This document shows positions 1 to 11,387 of a stretch of 64,000 nt of DNA, piece after piece. A program made the translations under genes and the position numbers. This stretch comes from Diploscapter coronatus (lineage: Eukaryota; Nematoda; Chromadorea; Rhabditida; Rhabditidae): contig OZ038423.1 of assembly GCA_964036155.1 (NCBI GenBank), forward strand, positions 22,583,249 to 22,647,248, read 5' to 3'. Position 1 is the first letter of the stretch. Every line of letters begins with the position of its first letter. Under the pieces are notes generated by a model. The model was not told where the DNA came from. It saw nothing but the letters and a program-made list of their open reading frames with translations, and ran no database searches.

Positions 1-93
1 AATCACTTTTCGTTCGCTGAATAATTTATGTCATGCCTACAAAATAAGATGACTATCCCCCCAGAGAACAGACATTTTTTGAGAGTATTGCAG

Positions 94-382
94 GAAAATT
101 GGTATTCGGCAAAAATGGAATTGGAATTGAAAAATAGGCCAGAAGATTTGCTGTGAGAACAAAAGTTGTGAATGATCGTTTTCAGAATACAGAAAATAAG
201 CAATAGATTTGCTTTCTGATGGGATTTCTCTTCGATTTTTCAGTTTTCCTCCACTTCGAGTTGACTTTGCCCCCAGAAATGGGCATAACACGTTGTATTT
301 CGTTGATATCATCATCGATTCATATCAATGCAAGACAAGATGGATAGATCATTTCAAGAATTTTCGGGTAACTCCTTCATAA
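94..382 (+). CDS. 3' end of an unrecognised gene entering from the left
   Basis: Two open segments fit one splice pattern. The first (94-152) follows an ATTGCAG acceptor and ends at a GTGAGA donor. The second (244-382) follows TTCGATTTTTCAG and stays open to TAA at 380-382. The 91-base intron keeps the reading frame, giving a tail of about 66 residues that includes PPLRVDFAPRNGHNTLYFVD. I do not recognise the family. The tail is fairly hydrophilic and shows no membrane segment. A GTAACT donor-like site at 368 could add another exon instead of the stop. The rest of the gene would lie outside the window. The frame-preserving splice is the main support. Confidence 0.35.
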
Positions 383-1860
383 TTTTCAGATAAGATCTGA
401 CATCGATAAAAAATCATTAGTTCTTTGATCATGAAATTAAGATCCTATGAAAGGTTCTGTTAGTCTAAATTCGAAATGATAACTAGGGACTGCAAACTCC
501 TCTCCCTTGCATTTTCTGCCTTTGTTCAAAAAGTGATAATTTAAAACTAAAAAATGAGAAGCAAATCCCCTTCAAAGCTGGTGTTCACGAAGGATCACTA
601 TTGGAGTCGATAAATCACGCATAGAAATGGTTGTTCGTTAGAAAATCTTGTCAGAAAGTGCGCGTCCGCATGCGCTCGCAGGAGTCTTGTATCATGAAAT
701 TGTGTTTATTTTTCTGGCTGATTTGGTGGCATCTTTCGACTACAAGTTATTTTAATTTTATGTTTTCTTAACAAATATTTTTTACATCGCAGTTGAGCTG
801 TCTAATAAGGAAAATCTCGAAGAATATAATTTTCGTGAATCTATTTGCGGCCCCTAATGGTGATAGTTATTTGAATTGCACTAAAACGTGAATTTCATAT
901 AAAAAATTGTTTATGATCATCTTCATAGACAAGTTGACTTATTGAGAAATATCATAAGCGCAGATTTCAAGAAAAATCACATTTTTCGAGTCACAGACAT
1001 TCTGATTCAAAACAATTACTAATTCCAGGAGGTGGTAATTTGATAAATGGCCGAGGTTTTCCTTTCGCAACAAATAACTCGGACTTTTTGTAGTGAATTA
1101 TCACAGGACCTTCTTTAGAATCATAAGTTCGACAAGTTTTCATATGAATTCACGAGAACAATAGGGGCCATTAAATTGGGTTCACGAGAAAATCGCACAT
1201 GAATTATCGCGATTAATTGGTTACTGTAAGAGAACTTACAAATAAACACCGAGCGCAGAGTACGCGTTAACACACATAATTAGAGTAATACAGAAGGATC
1301 GAAAATATTGTGGCAATAAAAAGTTTGCAGATTATTTTTTATTACTTCCAATATACTGATTGTATCTAGCTGAAACTTGGTTCACTTCTTGTGAGGACCT
1401 TGTTCTTTGATTTTGCTAAATTTCTTCTCAATCTAATCAAACATAAATACTATTCATATCTCCAAACCTTTCTTTCCACAATGTTCACCATACTCAGATG
1501 ATTTTTAAAGATTTACTTCTGCCAATCAAGTGACATTTTGATATTACAAAGTCTTGTCCGTTCAAATAATTGGATGAAAGTTGATCACGCGTGCTTTAAA
1601 ATGTCATTGTGATATTGAAATTATTGTATGACACGTTGGCCATATGATTTAAAAAAAATATTGATAATCAGATCTAGGCAGCGCTTAAGTCATATCTCCC
1701 GTGCATACCCTCTAAAGTAAAAAAATTCCACTGAAATAATTTAGCGTACTCCTCGATTTATCTAATTTCTTTTGAAAAATTTTGGCTTGCATACCCTCTC
1801 CTTATAGTTTCTCGTTCTGGCTGAAAGTCTGCCTAGGTCTGTTGACAAGGGTTGATTTAC
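383..1860. other. No gene recognised
   Basis: AT-rich sequence with no open frame that pairs convincingly with splice sites. On the minus strand it should include intron and further exons of the gene whose first exon is at 1861-2061. A possible 26-base second exon sits at about 1803-1828 (minus), after a 40-base intron, but this is weak. The words GCATACCCTCT at about 1704 and 1790 are a small direct repeat. Confidence 0.3.
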
Positions 1861-2061
1861 CTGAAGGTATTCCGAATAGGTCCGTCCGAATCCGAGTTCG
1901 ACTTTATTGACGCCTTCTTGCGACTCTTCGTCGGCGTAGTCCATGAACTTTACCCGGCTATTCTTTGGGGAAGTGACAGAATCAGTGTTCGCTCCGGAAT
2001 TCGCCGTTCCGACTGACGGTGCCAGCGACGTCGACATCGGAGCTGCGTAGGGACAGGCCAT
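1861..2061 (-). CDS. First coding exon of an unrecognised gene
   Basis: ATG at 2061 (minus strand) opens 67 codons ending exactly in phase at a donor, CTTCAG followed by GTAAATC. Upstream at about 2107 is an acceptor (TTTATCGAATTCAG), which would be a 5'-UTR splice site or a spliced-leader trans-splice site. The exon starts MACPYAAPMSTSLAPSVG, is rich in Ser, Thr and Ala, then becomes acidic and ends GFGRTYSEYLQ. GC content is higher than in the flanks, typical of coding sequence here. No family is recognised. Later exons should lie to the left but could not be identified, so the product is unknown and the gene model is incomplete. Confidence 0.5.
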
Positions 2062-2109
2062 TTGCGATTACGGGATGAGCAGACAGACACCAAATAGGAG
2101 CACCTGAAT

Positions 2110-3186
2110 TCGATAAATTAGTCGGAATTCAATGAATCGAGATGAAATTTATTTATGATTTGTACATGCACCTGAATATGCATGTTTCATACTGATATTG
2201 TGCTGATCAAAGGAAGTGAAAGATCGCGTGTTGAAAGAATAAGGAGAAAAGGCGAGAGAGGCAAAAGGAGTCGCGTGTTTTTCTCTGCGATCTAGCCTCC
2301 TTTTTGCACATAGTTCACACGCGCATTTCTCGCAAAGCGCTCTTTAACACATGAACTGTCACTTCGCTTAGCCGATACAATACCCTAGGTTGAAATGAAG
2401 CAAAAGCGGACAACTCGTTACAAATGGTTTATTCAAAGTGAACAGAAAGATGAAGCAAGCGAAGTAGTCAATAAGAATAAACAATGTAAAATCTTATAGC
2501 TTTTCAATCAAATGACTCAAACCCAACAACATACGATAGCCTAGAAACGTTGACAAAATGATAACATTTTTCCAATTCTACCGTACTGAGATGAATACAC
2601 TCACACGACATGCAGACATACAACGTTTTAGAGTATTGTGTGAAGAGTGTGATGAGAGGGATGGGGGTTGCACCTAAACTGAATCTCTTTCTATCCTTCT
2701 CTCACTCGTCGTTCAGAAGACCATTCTGTAACTTTTCCACACTTTCTATAAGATCTTTCTCACTCCAATTTCTCTTGCAATATAACTATTTCTTATCGTT
2801 ATTTGTCGCTGAACCTCAGTATTTCCCCGAATCTGTATCTTTTCTCAATGATATGTCTTATCTTTCCGTATCGTTTCCGAAGAACGCTTCCCTCCTCTCC
2901 CCTCCCTCCTTCGATCCACGTGAACAACCGGTAGCCCTTTCTGACTTTTGAATTCATATCGGGTTTCCCTTTCGAATATCCCCACTCCCGAATTCCCATA
3001 CTCTCTCACCGTCCAATCGCAAGTGTCACTTTTCCTTCTTTAACTCCTCCCCATACTATTTCCATTCATTCTTAGCAGTAAATCACCGTGCCCCTGCGCT
3101 AACGGTTTCGTCGCAGCCCCTCCCCCTTTCTCACACTTCGAACTGTCGCTTCTTCGCGCTCTCTTAGTTTACCTTATTATTTCAGG
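2110..3186. other. Upstream region, no gene recognised
   Basis: Contains GA-rich and CG-containing stretches near 2240-2350 that look like promoter sequence for the minus-strand gene, then a pyrimidine-rich stretch at about 2690-3180. A 113-codon open frame at 2610-2951 is rich in Ser, Phe and Leu, as expected from translated pyrimidine-rich DNA, and is not taken as a gene. Confidence 0.3.
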
Positions 3187-3924
3187 TTCTCTGCGTCTCT
3201 ACCCGACAAAAATGCGACGAAAGCGATAGGATGCACTTGCCGTGTTTCGCACCTAAATTGGAAATGAAGCGAAAACGTTCTTTGTTTCGAATCAAGACGC
3301 AAAAAGAGTTGATCTTTCAGGACGAGAAAGCCCGACCGTTCTAACGAGAAAAGAAAATGGTTTTGCTAGCTGGTGAATAAAACGAAGACTCAGAAGAAAA
3401 TATGACAAGTGAACGTTTTCTTGAATATGTCCCAAACGATATAAGACATTTGAAAACACCAAATTTGCCCGAGTATGTAAACATTATCGTACTAGACATT
3501 CTGGCGCGCTTAGAGTTAGCAATCAAAATGTTGGAATTGGAATGAAAAATATTTTATGAAGGATTTTTTATTTTGAAAATGTTTCAAATTTTTCCGCGAT
3601 ATGTATTCTTTTCGAAAAATAAATGTTGTTTCAAAGAGTGAAATTCCAGAAGTTGGACTTTTAGATTACGGAAACCTCCCAGAAATTGATGAATGATATG
3701 GAAGAGCAAAAACTGATAAAGTCATTTGAAAATTGATGAAGACAATTTGCAATAGGCGCCTTTTCTCTGCGAATCGCGCATCGACCACGTGTGTTGAATA
3801 GCGAAATGTCTGTCACATCGATTACCGGACAATCCGGTGATGTGCTCGGTGAATTAGTGACGCACAGGAAACTACAGACTTTGGATAGTCTAGGGGATGA
3901 CCTCCACAAAAGTTTAGTCTTACA
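3187..3924 (+). pseudogene. Possible degenerate or unresolved gene
   Basis: Three protein-like open stretches lie on the plus strand. The first follows a TTATTTCAG acceptor at 3186 and stays open for 52 codons to TAA at about 3343 (includes RMHLPCFAPKLEMKRKRSLF). The second is ATG 3402 to TGA 3545 (47 codons, includes EYVPNDIRHLKTPNLPEYV). The third is an exon-like block at about 3756-3924 (includes SVTSITGQSGDVLGELVTH), with a GTAAGC donor-like site at its end. I could not join them into one frame with normal introns, so this may be a broken gene, a gene with unseen short exons, or chance. No family is recognised. Confidence 0.25.
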
Positions 3925-6191
3925 GTAAGCTATATTAGGCTTGGTGGATAAATCAGACCGTCAAGCAAGCGACAACAACGAAGAGGATAAATTGTTTGAT
4001 CCTAATAAATTGTGAGCCTACATTCTTCAAGGACTCGAAGTAGTCTAGATTAGAGTAGATGGTAAGCTCAATAGGAGATTTTTTACAATTTGATAAAAAT
4101 ATTAGCCAAATTTGCATGGTTTAATTAACAATGAATGAAGTTAATGTTACGTACCTTATCACATTTGAACTTATCCTAATGCCAAAATCACGAACAAACT
4201 CTTCTGCATTTACACGAGTTAAGCTAACATTTTTACAATCAATGAAAAGTAGCAATGACTGAGAATTTGTATAATTCATCAACTTTTACAATAAAAATCG
4301 TCACAACGATGAGACGAAATCATCTTTCTGACTCTTTTTTGTCTCTCTTCCCTACCATTGTATCGTTCGCTCTCTCGCTATTCATTGAAATGGATTGATT
4401 GAAGAAAAATAAGGGAAAACCGAAAATCGAGAAATAATGATGTTGATAGTGATAAAATATGGAGAAAAAGTGGTTCTATGATAAATTCGCGTACTTGCAA
4501 CATAAAGTCGTCGCAAAAATGGAGGTAGTTTAGGTACACATTCTCGTAAAAGGGGCCTCTTCACATGAATCGAGAGGCGAAATTGCCCGAAAGTGGACTG
4601 GACATCGTAATTTATCGTACAACAATAAAATGGGGGAACCCCTTGATTCTTCTCGCATTTGATAACGGCACAGACAAGTTATGTTACGGAAAAAAAGGAA
4701 AACGAATGATAAAGTCAAATCGGGAATACAATAAACTGCAGAGAAAATAAGAAAACTGGAATTAATTTTTATCTAGAGATGGATGAACAACCAATTAACT
4801 CTAAGATGTTTGAATAATTTAAGAAGACACTTTAAACGTATGTCCTTTAGACCGATCAGCACTGTTTGGTGTTCATAAATTATTATTAAAAACGCCAAAA
4901 ATGACTACTGATCTAATCTAACAAATCTATTATCAGACTTGAAACATATCTTGAAAAAAATCAAGAGATAAAGATTTATGACCTGCGAAAATTGCACAAG
5001 TAAACAATGTCTTTATAAATGGCACATGTGAATATGCTAATAGGAAAGATCAGAAGATGAGCCCTCAAAGAACAAGCAAAAACCACTCATTGTATATTTT
5101 ATGCAAATCCAAAAGATCTATGATAGATAATGGAGAAAAAAACTCGAACCTCTTAAAATTCACTATTATTTCACAAATTTTTTGTTTCTGTAAACCTCTC
5201 GGTTTACTGTAGTCTATCATCGATTACCACGCGCGCTTCGGTTTCGTTGACATAATATCATACACGATGTTTCTAAGAAGAGCAGAAATGGTCACAGCTG
5301 TTTTCCATCGTCTATTCTTCTACATGCAGCGAAAGATTTTCGGGTACATCGAATACCCCTGTGAAGTAGCGATATATTGACCAAATTGCCTTCAAACACT
5401 AATTTCTTCTGCATCTTTTTCGCATCTCGATTTCATTGATATCTTCAACTTTTATCAATGGATTTTTTTTTCCAATTTTTAGTTATTTTTTACCGTTTCC
5501 GCCCCACTTTTGTTTACATCTCCAAATGGAAGAATTTCAAAAATTAAACACTGCAAAATTGATCGATGATATTGCGATAAAAATGATAGAAAAGTACAAA
5601 ATATCGCAACTTGAATGATAAAATAAGATGCAAAATTAGATCCATATCAGCAATTTGATCGAAACATGAATTCAAACAATTTTTACTCGTGTAAAATCGT
5701 GAAACAAACTAAACATATGCTGGCTAAATTCCGTAAATTTAATCGTTAACTGGCACATTATATTCAATCATGCATATCCACTGATTTCTGATTTACGATT
5801 ATCTTTTTTTTCAAGAAAACTAGTTTCACAAGTTCAAAATATCACTTTTTCCTAAATAACCTTTTCTTAACTAACAAATGTTTTAAAGCGCGGAACTTCC
5901 TATGTAAACCAACATCTTGAATTTATAGACTTAGACTAATATCTTATTCAAGAACTTTCGCACGCATAACTCGAAACATTTCAATTATCATCAAAAAGTG
6001 ATACGATTTTGATCCCCTATCTTTCAGCCTACATATGTAATTATTCGATGGAATTTTCCTTCTATTCACACAACAAACTCATTATTATGTAGGTAGGCAG
6101 ATGAATTAGAATTTAAACCAACATTGGTTCTATTCGTTCATACTTTAGGTGAAAAATTATATGCCCAACATTTTATTGCACTCAATTGACT
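3925..6191. other. No gene recognised
   Basis: AT-rich. Short open frames at 4565-4750 and 5436-5618 have no supporting splice sites or recognisable motifs. Probably intergenic sequence and the upstream region of the receptor gene at 6192. Confidence 0.3.
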
Positions 6192-8236
6192 ATGAACAGT
6201 GTCAATGTTACTGGATTAATTGGTGATTCAAAATTTTCGCGTCCTACTATTTACATCATAGCGATGCACTCGACAATTATATTCACATTGCCTGTACATT
6301 TCACCGCTCTATGGTGTATATTGAAGCGAACGCCTATTCATGCCAAAAGACTAACAAAAAAAATGTTCAATAATGCGATATGGTAGGATTTAGTGACGAT
6401 TATGATTATAAATACAGCATAGCTATGAATTCCTTTGTAATTTCATTCAAATTTTTTCGCAATAATTAGGTCTACCAGGCTGTGTATTCATAATCATAAA
6501 TGTTCAAAACTTTTGACCGCTACTGCAAATGTGAAATCGACTAAATGTATCCTACATTTCAGCAGTCTTATAACCGAGGTTTTTATAAGTTCTGGAGCAA
6601 CTCCAGTAACATTTTTGGTGAGTCAAAAAATAATGAGTGAAGGTATAGAAGCAAAAACGATTTTTAAATGTAGTGTAAAATGACTCATCGTGGGCAAATC
6701 TTCCTAAACTTGACAGATTTGTGAGCCTTGGAAATCTTTACATGCGTGAAAAATTTAAAGGATGATATCTTTATCAAATATGGGTTTGCAAATCATGCTA
6801 AAATTTGAATTTAATTCCAGCCTTTTGTTCGTCATTAAATTTATGGTATGCAAAATAAAAATAAAAAATTGAATTTAGCCAGCTCCCGCTGGATACTCGG
6901 AGGGCTACTTGACATACCTAGGGGTGTCTTCAGCTGTGCAACTGTTGCTTGGGGCTGTATTTGTGCTTGTAAGATAACAGTTAAACACGTTTGTATTCGA
7001 ATTTGATATTTAGATGACAGCTAATACGCTCCTCCATTCACTCTACACCCGATATATGATTATTGTGCCTGATACTGCACTTATCAAGGTTTATTATACT
7101 TCCCTTCATAGTAATTTTAGCCAATACCAATTGTACGAATTTAGAAATATACCTCCGAAAAAGTTAGGCTAACTTTCGTTACTCTGGGCTATCTCTTCAC
7201 TATTCTAGCGCCATTTCTAAGTTTCTATTTGGCGTATCAAGATCAAGATGAAGCGAAAAGAATCGTCAAAGAGGTTATTGTGAATGGCTGATAACTTGAG
7301 ATAAAAGGAACATGTTTTGTTCTTCCCCCTCTTATGAGCCTCGGATACACGAGGGACGAGCAGGCATTTGTTCATTAAGTGATTTCTTCGTTTTCTTTCT
7401 GTTTTCCGCGTTTTTAAAAGCAATTATCGATAATTAGCCGACTAATTTTTTATCAATATCGATAGAGGACAATAACTAGCAAGTGTCTGTTACGAAAATA
7501 CCGTTAATTTCGATAAAACTAAAGAAAATAAAGAATCATCAATTGAGCAAATGTCGTCAGCACGCATACCAAAGCTCAAAAGAGGATGAGAAAGAAAGGC
7601 GTTCTTTTATTTCGTCTCAAGTTATCGGTCATTTAGAATATTTTTTTAGTTTCGTAATTTGCAATGAAGAGGTTCAAGTTAAATTTGATCCCTCCAACTT
7701 CTAAATTCAGCACTACACCTGCATCAACCCAATGATAGACGATATCCGTGTGCTGGTATTCATAACGACCGATTGGATCCCGATGTTAGTCATACTATCG
7801 ATATGCGGCTATGTTATTGGGATCATTGGAGCAGGCAGCTATTTAGCAATCGTATCCATGTATTACATCAAATGGAACGTCAATACGGTATCGGTCAAAA
7901 CTCTAGCGATTCAGAAAACATTTCAGAATGTGCTCCTAACCCAGGTTAGATTCTTTTATTTTATTAGCGAGGTTATTAACTTTCAGTACCTAGTGCATGT
8001 CGGCATGTTCGGTCTGCCTGTAATCTGTATAATAATTTATCACGTATCCCATTTATGTGTACCAGGTATGCATATATTTACATTTAGCACTAATTGAAAA
8101 TCTTCAAGATCTAATCAACGTAACCATATTATTTTGGACGTTGCATGGTTCGTGTGGATTATTGGCCATGATAGCATTCAATCCTAATTATCGAAGAGCA
8201 ATTAAGAGACAATTTTCCACAAGTCTGGCTCTTTAG
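6192..8236 (+). CDS. Srh-like serpentine chemoreceptor (7TM)
   Basis: Eight exons join in frame into about 325 residues, the usual length of nematode serpentine receptors. Exon 1 (ATG 6192) carries the first hydrophobic helix followed by LKRTPIHAKRLTKKMFNNAIW, like the K-T-P...K..L.N...W pattern of the Srh/Str superfamily. Exon 3 (about 6882-6970) reads PAPAGYSEGYLTYLG, close to the AGYPLG...GVP motif of Srh. Later exons encode LLHSLYTRYM, a helix before YLAYQDQDEAKRIVKE, a large exon with two helices (about 7700-7945) and a C-terminal exon ending NPNYRRAIKRQF. Family knowledge: these are plasma-membrane GPCRs of chemosensory neurons. The ligand is unknown. The last intron ends in AAG rather than CAG. 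A tandem damaged copy follows. Confidence 0.8.
7428..7640. repeat. Possible old MITE copy in receptor intron
   Basis: The intron after the exon ending IVKE contains TCTCAAGTTATCGGTCATTT (7617-7636), which matches the terminal repeat of the better-preserved elements at 13336 and 60531. At the other side, CGATAATTAGCCGACTAATT is only a weak inverted partner. The interior does not obviously match, so it is a decayed or partial copy at best. Confidence 0.35.
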
Positions 8237-8858
8237 TAATTTCCTGACATTGGTGATCGATTTATTTTCAGTAATACACCATTCAAATCAAATTACAAAT
8301 CTGAAAAACACAGAAATTTCAACAATGCAAACTAAGCCTAACGTCAATCGTCGAACAAGTTTGGGGGTTAGGGTTATTTCCACCCAAAATAATAGCTTCA
8401 ACCGTTCATTTGTATTACATTGAAAGTATATTTTATTTGTGTCATGATAGTTAATCGAAATAAATTTATGATATATCTAGCGAGAATTGACAGAAAAAAA
8501 AACCTCATAGAATGAGCAGGAACTGCATTATCGTAATCCACTTTTAATCGGCAGGTGCTAAATGAGCGCTTAAACATGCATAACCAATTATTTTTAGTAT
8601 TTTCTAAATTTGAAATTCTCTGCTCACGAGATCTAAATATTTTCACCTTTCCCTTTGAAAATGGTGCAATTTTTATCTTCATCTTTTCACTATGCAATTA
8701 ATCCCGTTCAGTTTAGATATCATCTTGAACCTAGATTAATTACAATGTAAAAGGTGCTAAAATCTTGAAAAATGCATCTAATAATATCTTAAATTTTGGT
8801 AAATAAGTTCTCATTAAGAACAAAATCATCATATTGACCTAAAGTTTCTACAAATATC

Positions 8859-10767
8859 ATGAATTATAATAATTCGACTAATTCAATTGATAATGCATTA
8901 TTTTCACGACCTATCGTCTATATTTATCTAATGCGTGCGACGATATTAGTTTCATTGCCAGTTTATTTTGTCTCAATTTGGTCGATCAAGAAAAAGTCAC
9001 CTCCACATTTAAGTTTAATAGCTCGAAAGCTGCTTAATAATGGGATATGGTTAGATATCTAATAAATAAAATATCTCGGTTTTAAAAAATATTTTAGCTC
9101 ACTTATATCAGAATTTCTACTGAGTCTGGCACTACTCCAGTGATATTTTGGGCAAGCTATTATCATGTGCACTATTTTCAATAATTTATTTTAGCCGATA
9201 GTAGGTGGCTATCCCGAAGGATATTTGTCATATTTTAGAATTCCAACTATCATACAAACCGTTATCGCAGCTATATTTATTCTAGTAATATAAAGGTTTC
9301 CAATATTTACAAATTGATCAATTTAAATTAGCTAAATGTTAATACTCTTCTGCACGCAGTTTATACTCGATATATGGAATCCGTACCGGCTACAACGATA
9401 ATAAAAGTGAAAATTTAATGTAAATAACTTTTCATGCATATATTTAGAAGTACACTACTAAAACGATGCGTACGATTCTTATCGTTTTTGGATATTTGAT
9501 CGTTTTTATAATGCCTATTCTAATTGCTTATTTAGCATATCCTGATCAAAATTATGCGAAAAGAATTGTTAGAGAAGTGATTTTTAAACAATTCCTTTGC
9601 AGCTAGATAAATCGATACACAGTCTAAAATATCGTCAAAATCGATAAACCTAAACAAAACAAATGACAAGATTTTTCTGAAGCGTTTGGTATGTTGGTGG
9701 CAGAAAGTTCCATCGTGCTTCCCGCTAGAAGTCGGCACTGGAAGGAAGGCGCTCTTTTCAGCGCTGAATTCTAGCAGCGCGCACGATAGGACATTTCACC
9801 GAATCACGGACTGTTCTAAAATACAGATGCACATAATTTCTTTCGTCTCTCTTTGGCAATATTTAAGCCAGATAGATTCAGAAATATTCCTGCGTTAACC
9901 CGATGCTAAATGACGATAGAGCAATCGTTTTTATCTTATCAGATTGGGCTACAGCTATAGCTATTTTATTTGTAATTGGGTACACGATGTTTATGTGTGC
10001 AGCTCTCGGATATCTTTGTATCGCTTCGTTATACTACATCAAATGGAAAGTTCACGCGATCTCAAAGAAGGCTTTGTCGCAACAAGTCAAATTTCAAACG
10101 GTTGTTATTACACAGGCAAGTAGATATTTTTCTGCGACTCTAACAGAAGTGCTTGAATTCTTCGAAATCGGTGATTGTAATTGAACCCATAACAATATAG
10201 AAATTGAGATTTAGAACATAATTTGAATTGACTGCTTGGAGATCTTAGGCCATGGGAAATAGGGTGAGGGGATGGTAGAGAAGATTTTTCGTACACTATT
10301 TCATGTGGTTTGAGATTTTCAAGCTACCATTTGAATTAGATTTATTTTCTGATTTAAAATCTATAATTTGAGGTAGTAATACAAGCGCTCATGTTAGCAA
10401 TTCCGGTGCTCAGTATCATTGGCTATCTTATATTCGAATTATGTCAGCCGGGTAAGAGGTCATTTAATCAGGAATACACACAGACACATCGGAACAGAAA
10501 AGTTATGCTTAACCCGCGTTAAATTAAAATTTTTTATACCTTATAAAATTCTAACAATGAGTACAGACATAAATATTCCGTATTTAATTATCTGTACCTT
10601 TTCATAGCTACAAAACCTTACTTGTACCTTACACATGGGCATCCTTGAAATTTTGGAATTAATTTATTGCCTTATTAAAAAAAAAACTAGATCTCGCCAA
10701 TGCCACACTTCTATGCTTTACTCTGAGTGGAAGTGTCCGCTTTATGGCAGCGCTATCATTTAATTAA
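8859..10767 (+). pseudogene. Damaged tandem copy of the Srh-like receptor
   Basis: Exon by exon this matches the neighbour at 6192-8236: MNYNNSTNSIDNALFSRPIV, then PIVGGYPEGYLSYFRIPT, LLHAVYTRYMESVP, KYTTKTMRTILIVFGYLIVF, and KYSCVNPMLNDDRAIVFILS. Exon 2 (about 9098-9152) has lost one base relative to the neighbour, so the frame reaches TGA unless shifted back. The last exon has TAA at 10765-10767, where the neighbour reads on through NYRRAIKRQ. After that stop the frame would continue HYRTAVKR, so the tail was lost by mutation. Two donors have become GC (TTTTGG/GCAAGC at about 9152 and ACACAG/GCAAGT at 10115). The exons remain well conserved, so the damage looks recent. A one-base assembly error in exon 2 is the main alternative. 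Confidence 0.65.
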
Positions 10768-11387
10768 CACTATCGAACTGCTGTTAAAAGAATAGCATAT
10801 AGAGGTATGCTAAAACATATTTTATAATATTCATTTTATTATGTTTAGTGATATGCTGCTCGAATAAAATTAACGATCAAAGACACTGCAAAAACTCATT
10901 TCTTCATTCCAATCTACATAACTTCAATCGGATAAATCTAGGAATACGGGTGGCTTCGACTCAAATTGCCACAATTAATAGATCATCTATCCTTAGTTGA
11001 AATAAATCTGATATGTTAAAATAATTTGATGACTAACATATGCATGTGAAAGTGAAATGCTGCACTTCATAAAATAAACTGATTCGTAGTTTTAATTTCC
11101 CTTGTGACTAATCAGCAGAATTCCTTGTTTGAAAAGAATCGAAATGCACCTAAAATTATTCGTTTTAATGGTCATATTTTCTCAACTTGTCACGAAAAAT
11201 CTTCCAAGACCTGCTTGAAAAGCTATAAATTGGCTATAAAATTGGAGGAAGTATAGAGAAGAGCTGCCAAAAATGCATTTTGTATATTTTATCAGGGGTT
11301 TATGGCTAATCTTATACGGTTACGACTTGTTCTAGTATAAAGGCATTTTAATGGTGCCCCAGTCTTTGTCTTCGAGAGTATTCGAGG
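10768..11387. other. Intergenic, nothing recognised
   Basis: AT-rich spacer between the receptor copies and the claudin-like cluster. It should hold the upstream region of the gene at 11388. No open frame, repeat or clear regulatory motif was supported. Confidence 0.3.

Noticed and set aside
2610..2951. 113-codon open frame on the plus strand
   Set aside because: Composition (Ser, Phe, Leu) reflects pyrimidine-rich DNA; no splice sites or motif, and an antisense frame overlaps it.
8361..8385. TTAGGG-like words (GGGGGTTAGGGTTA)
   Set aside because: Only one and a half units, of the vertebrate rather than the nematode (TTAGGC) telomere type, with no array. Treated as chance.
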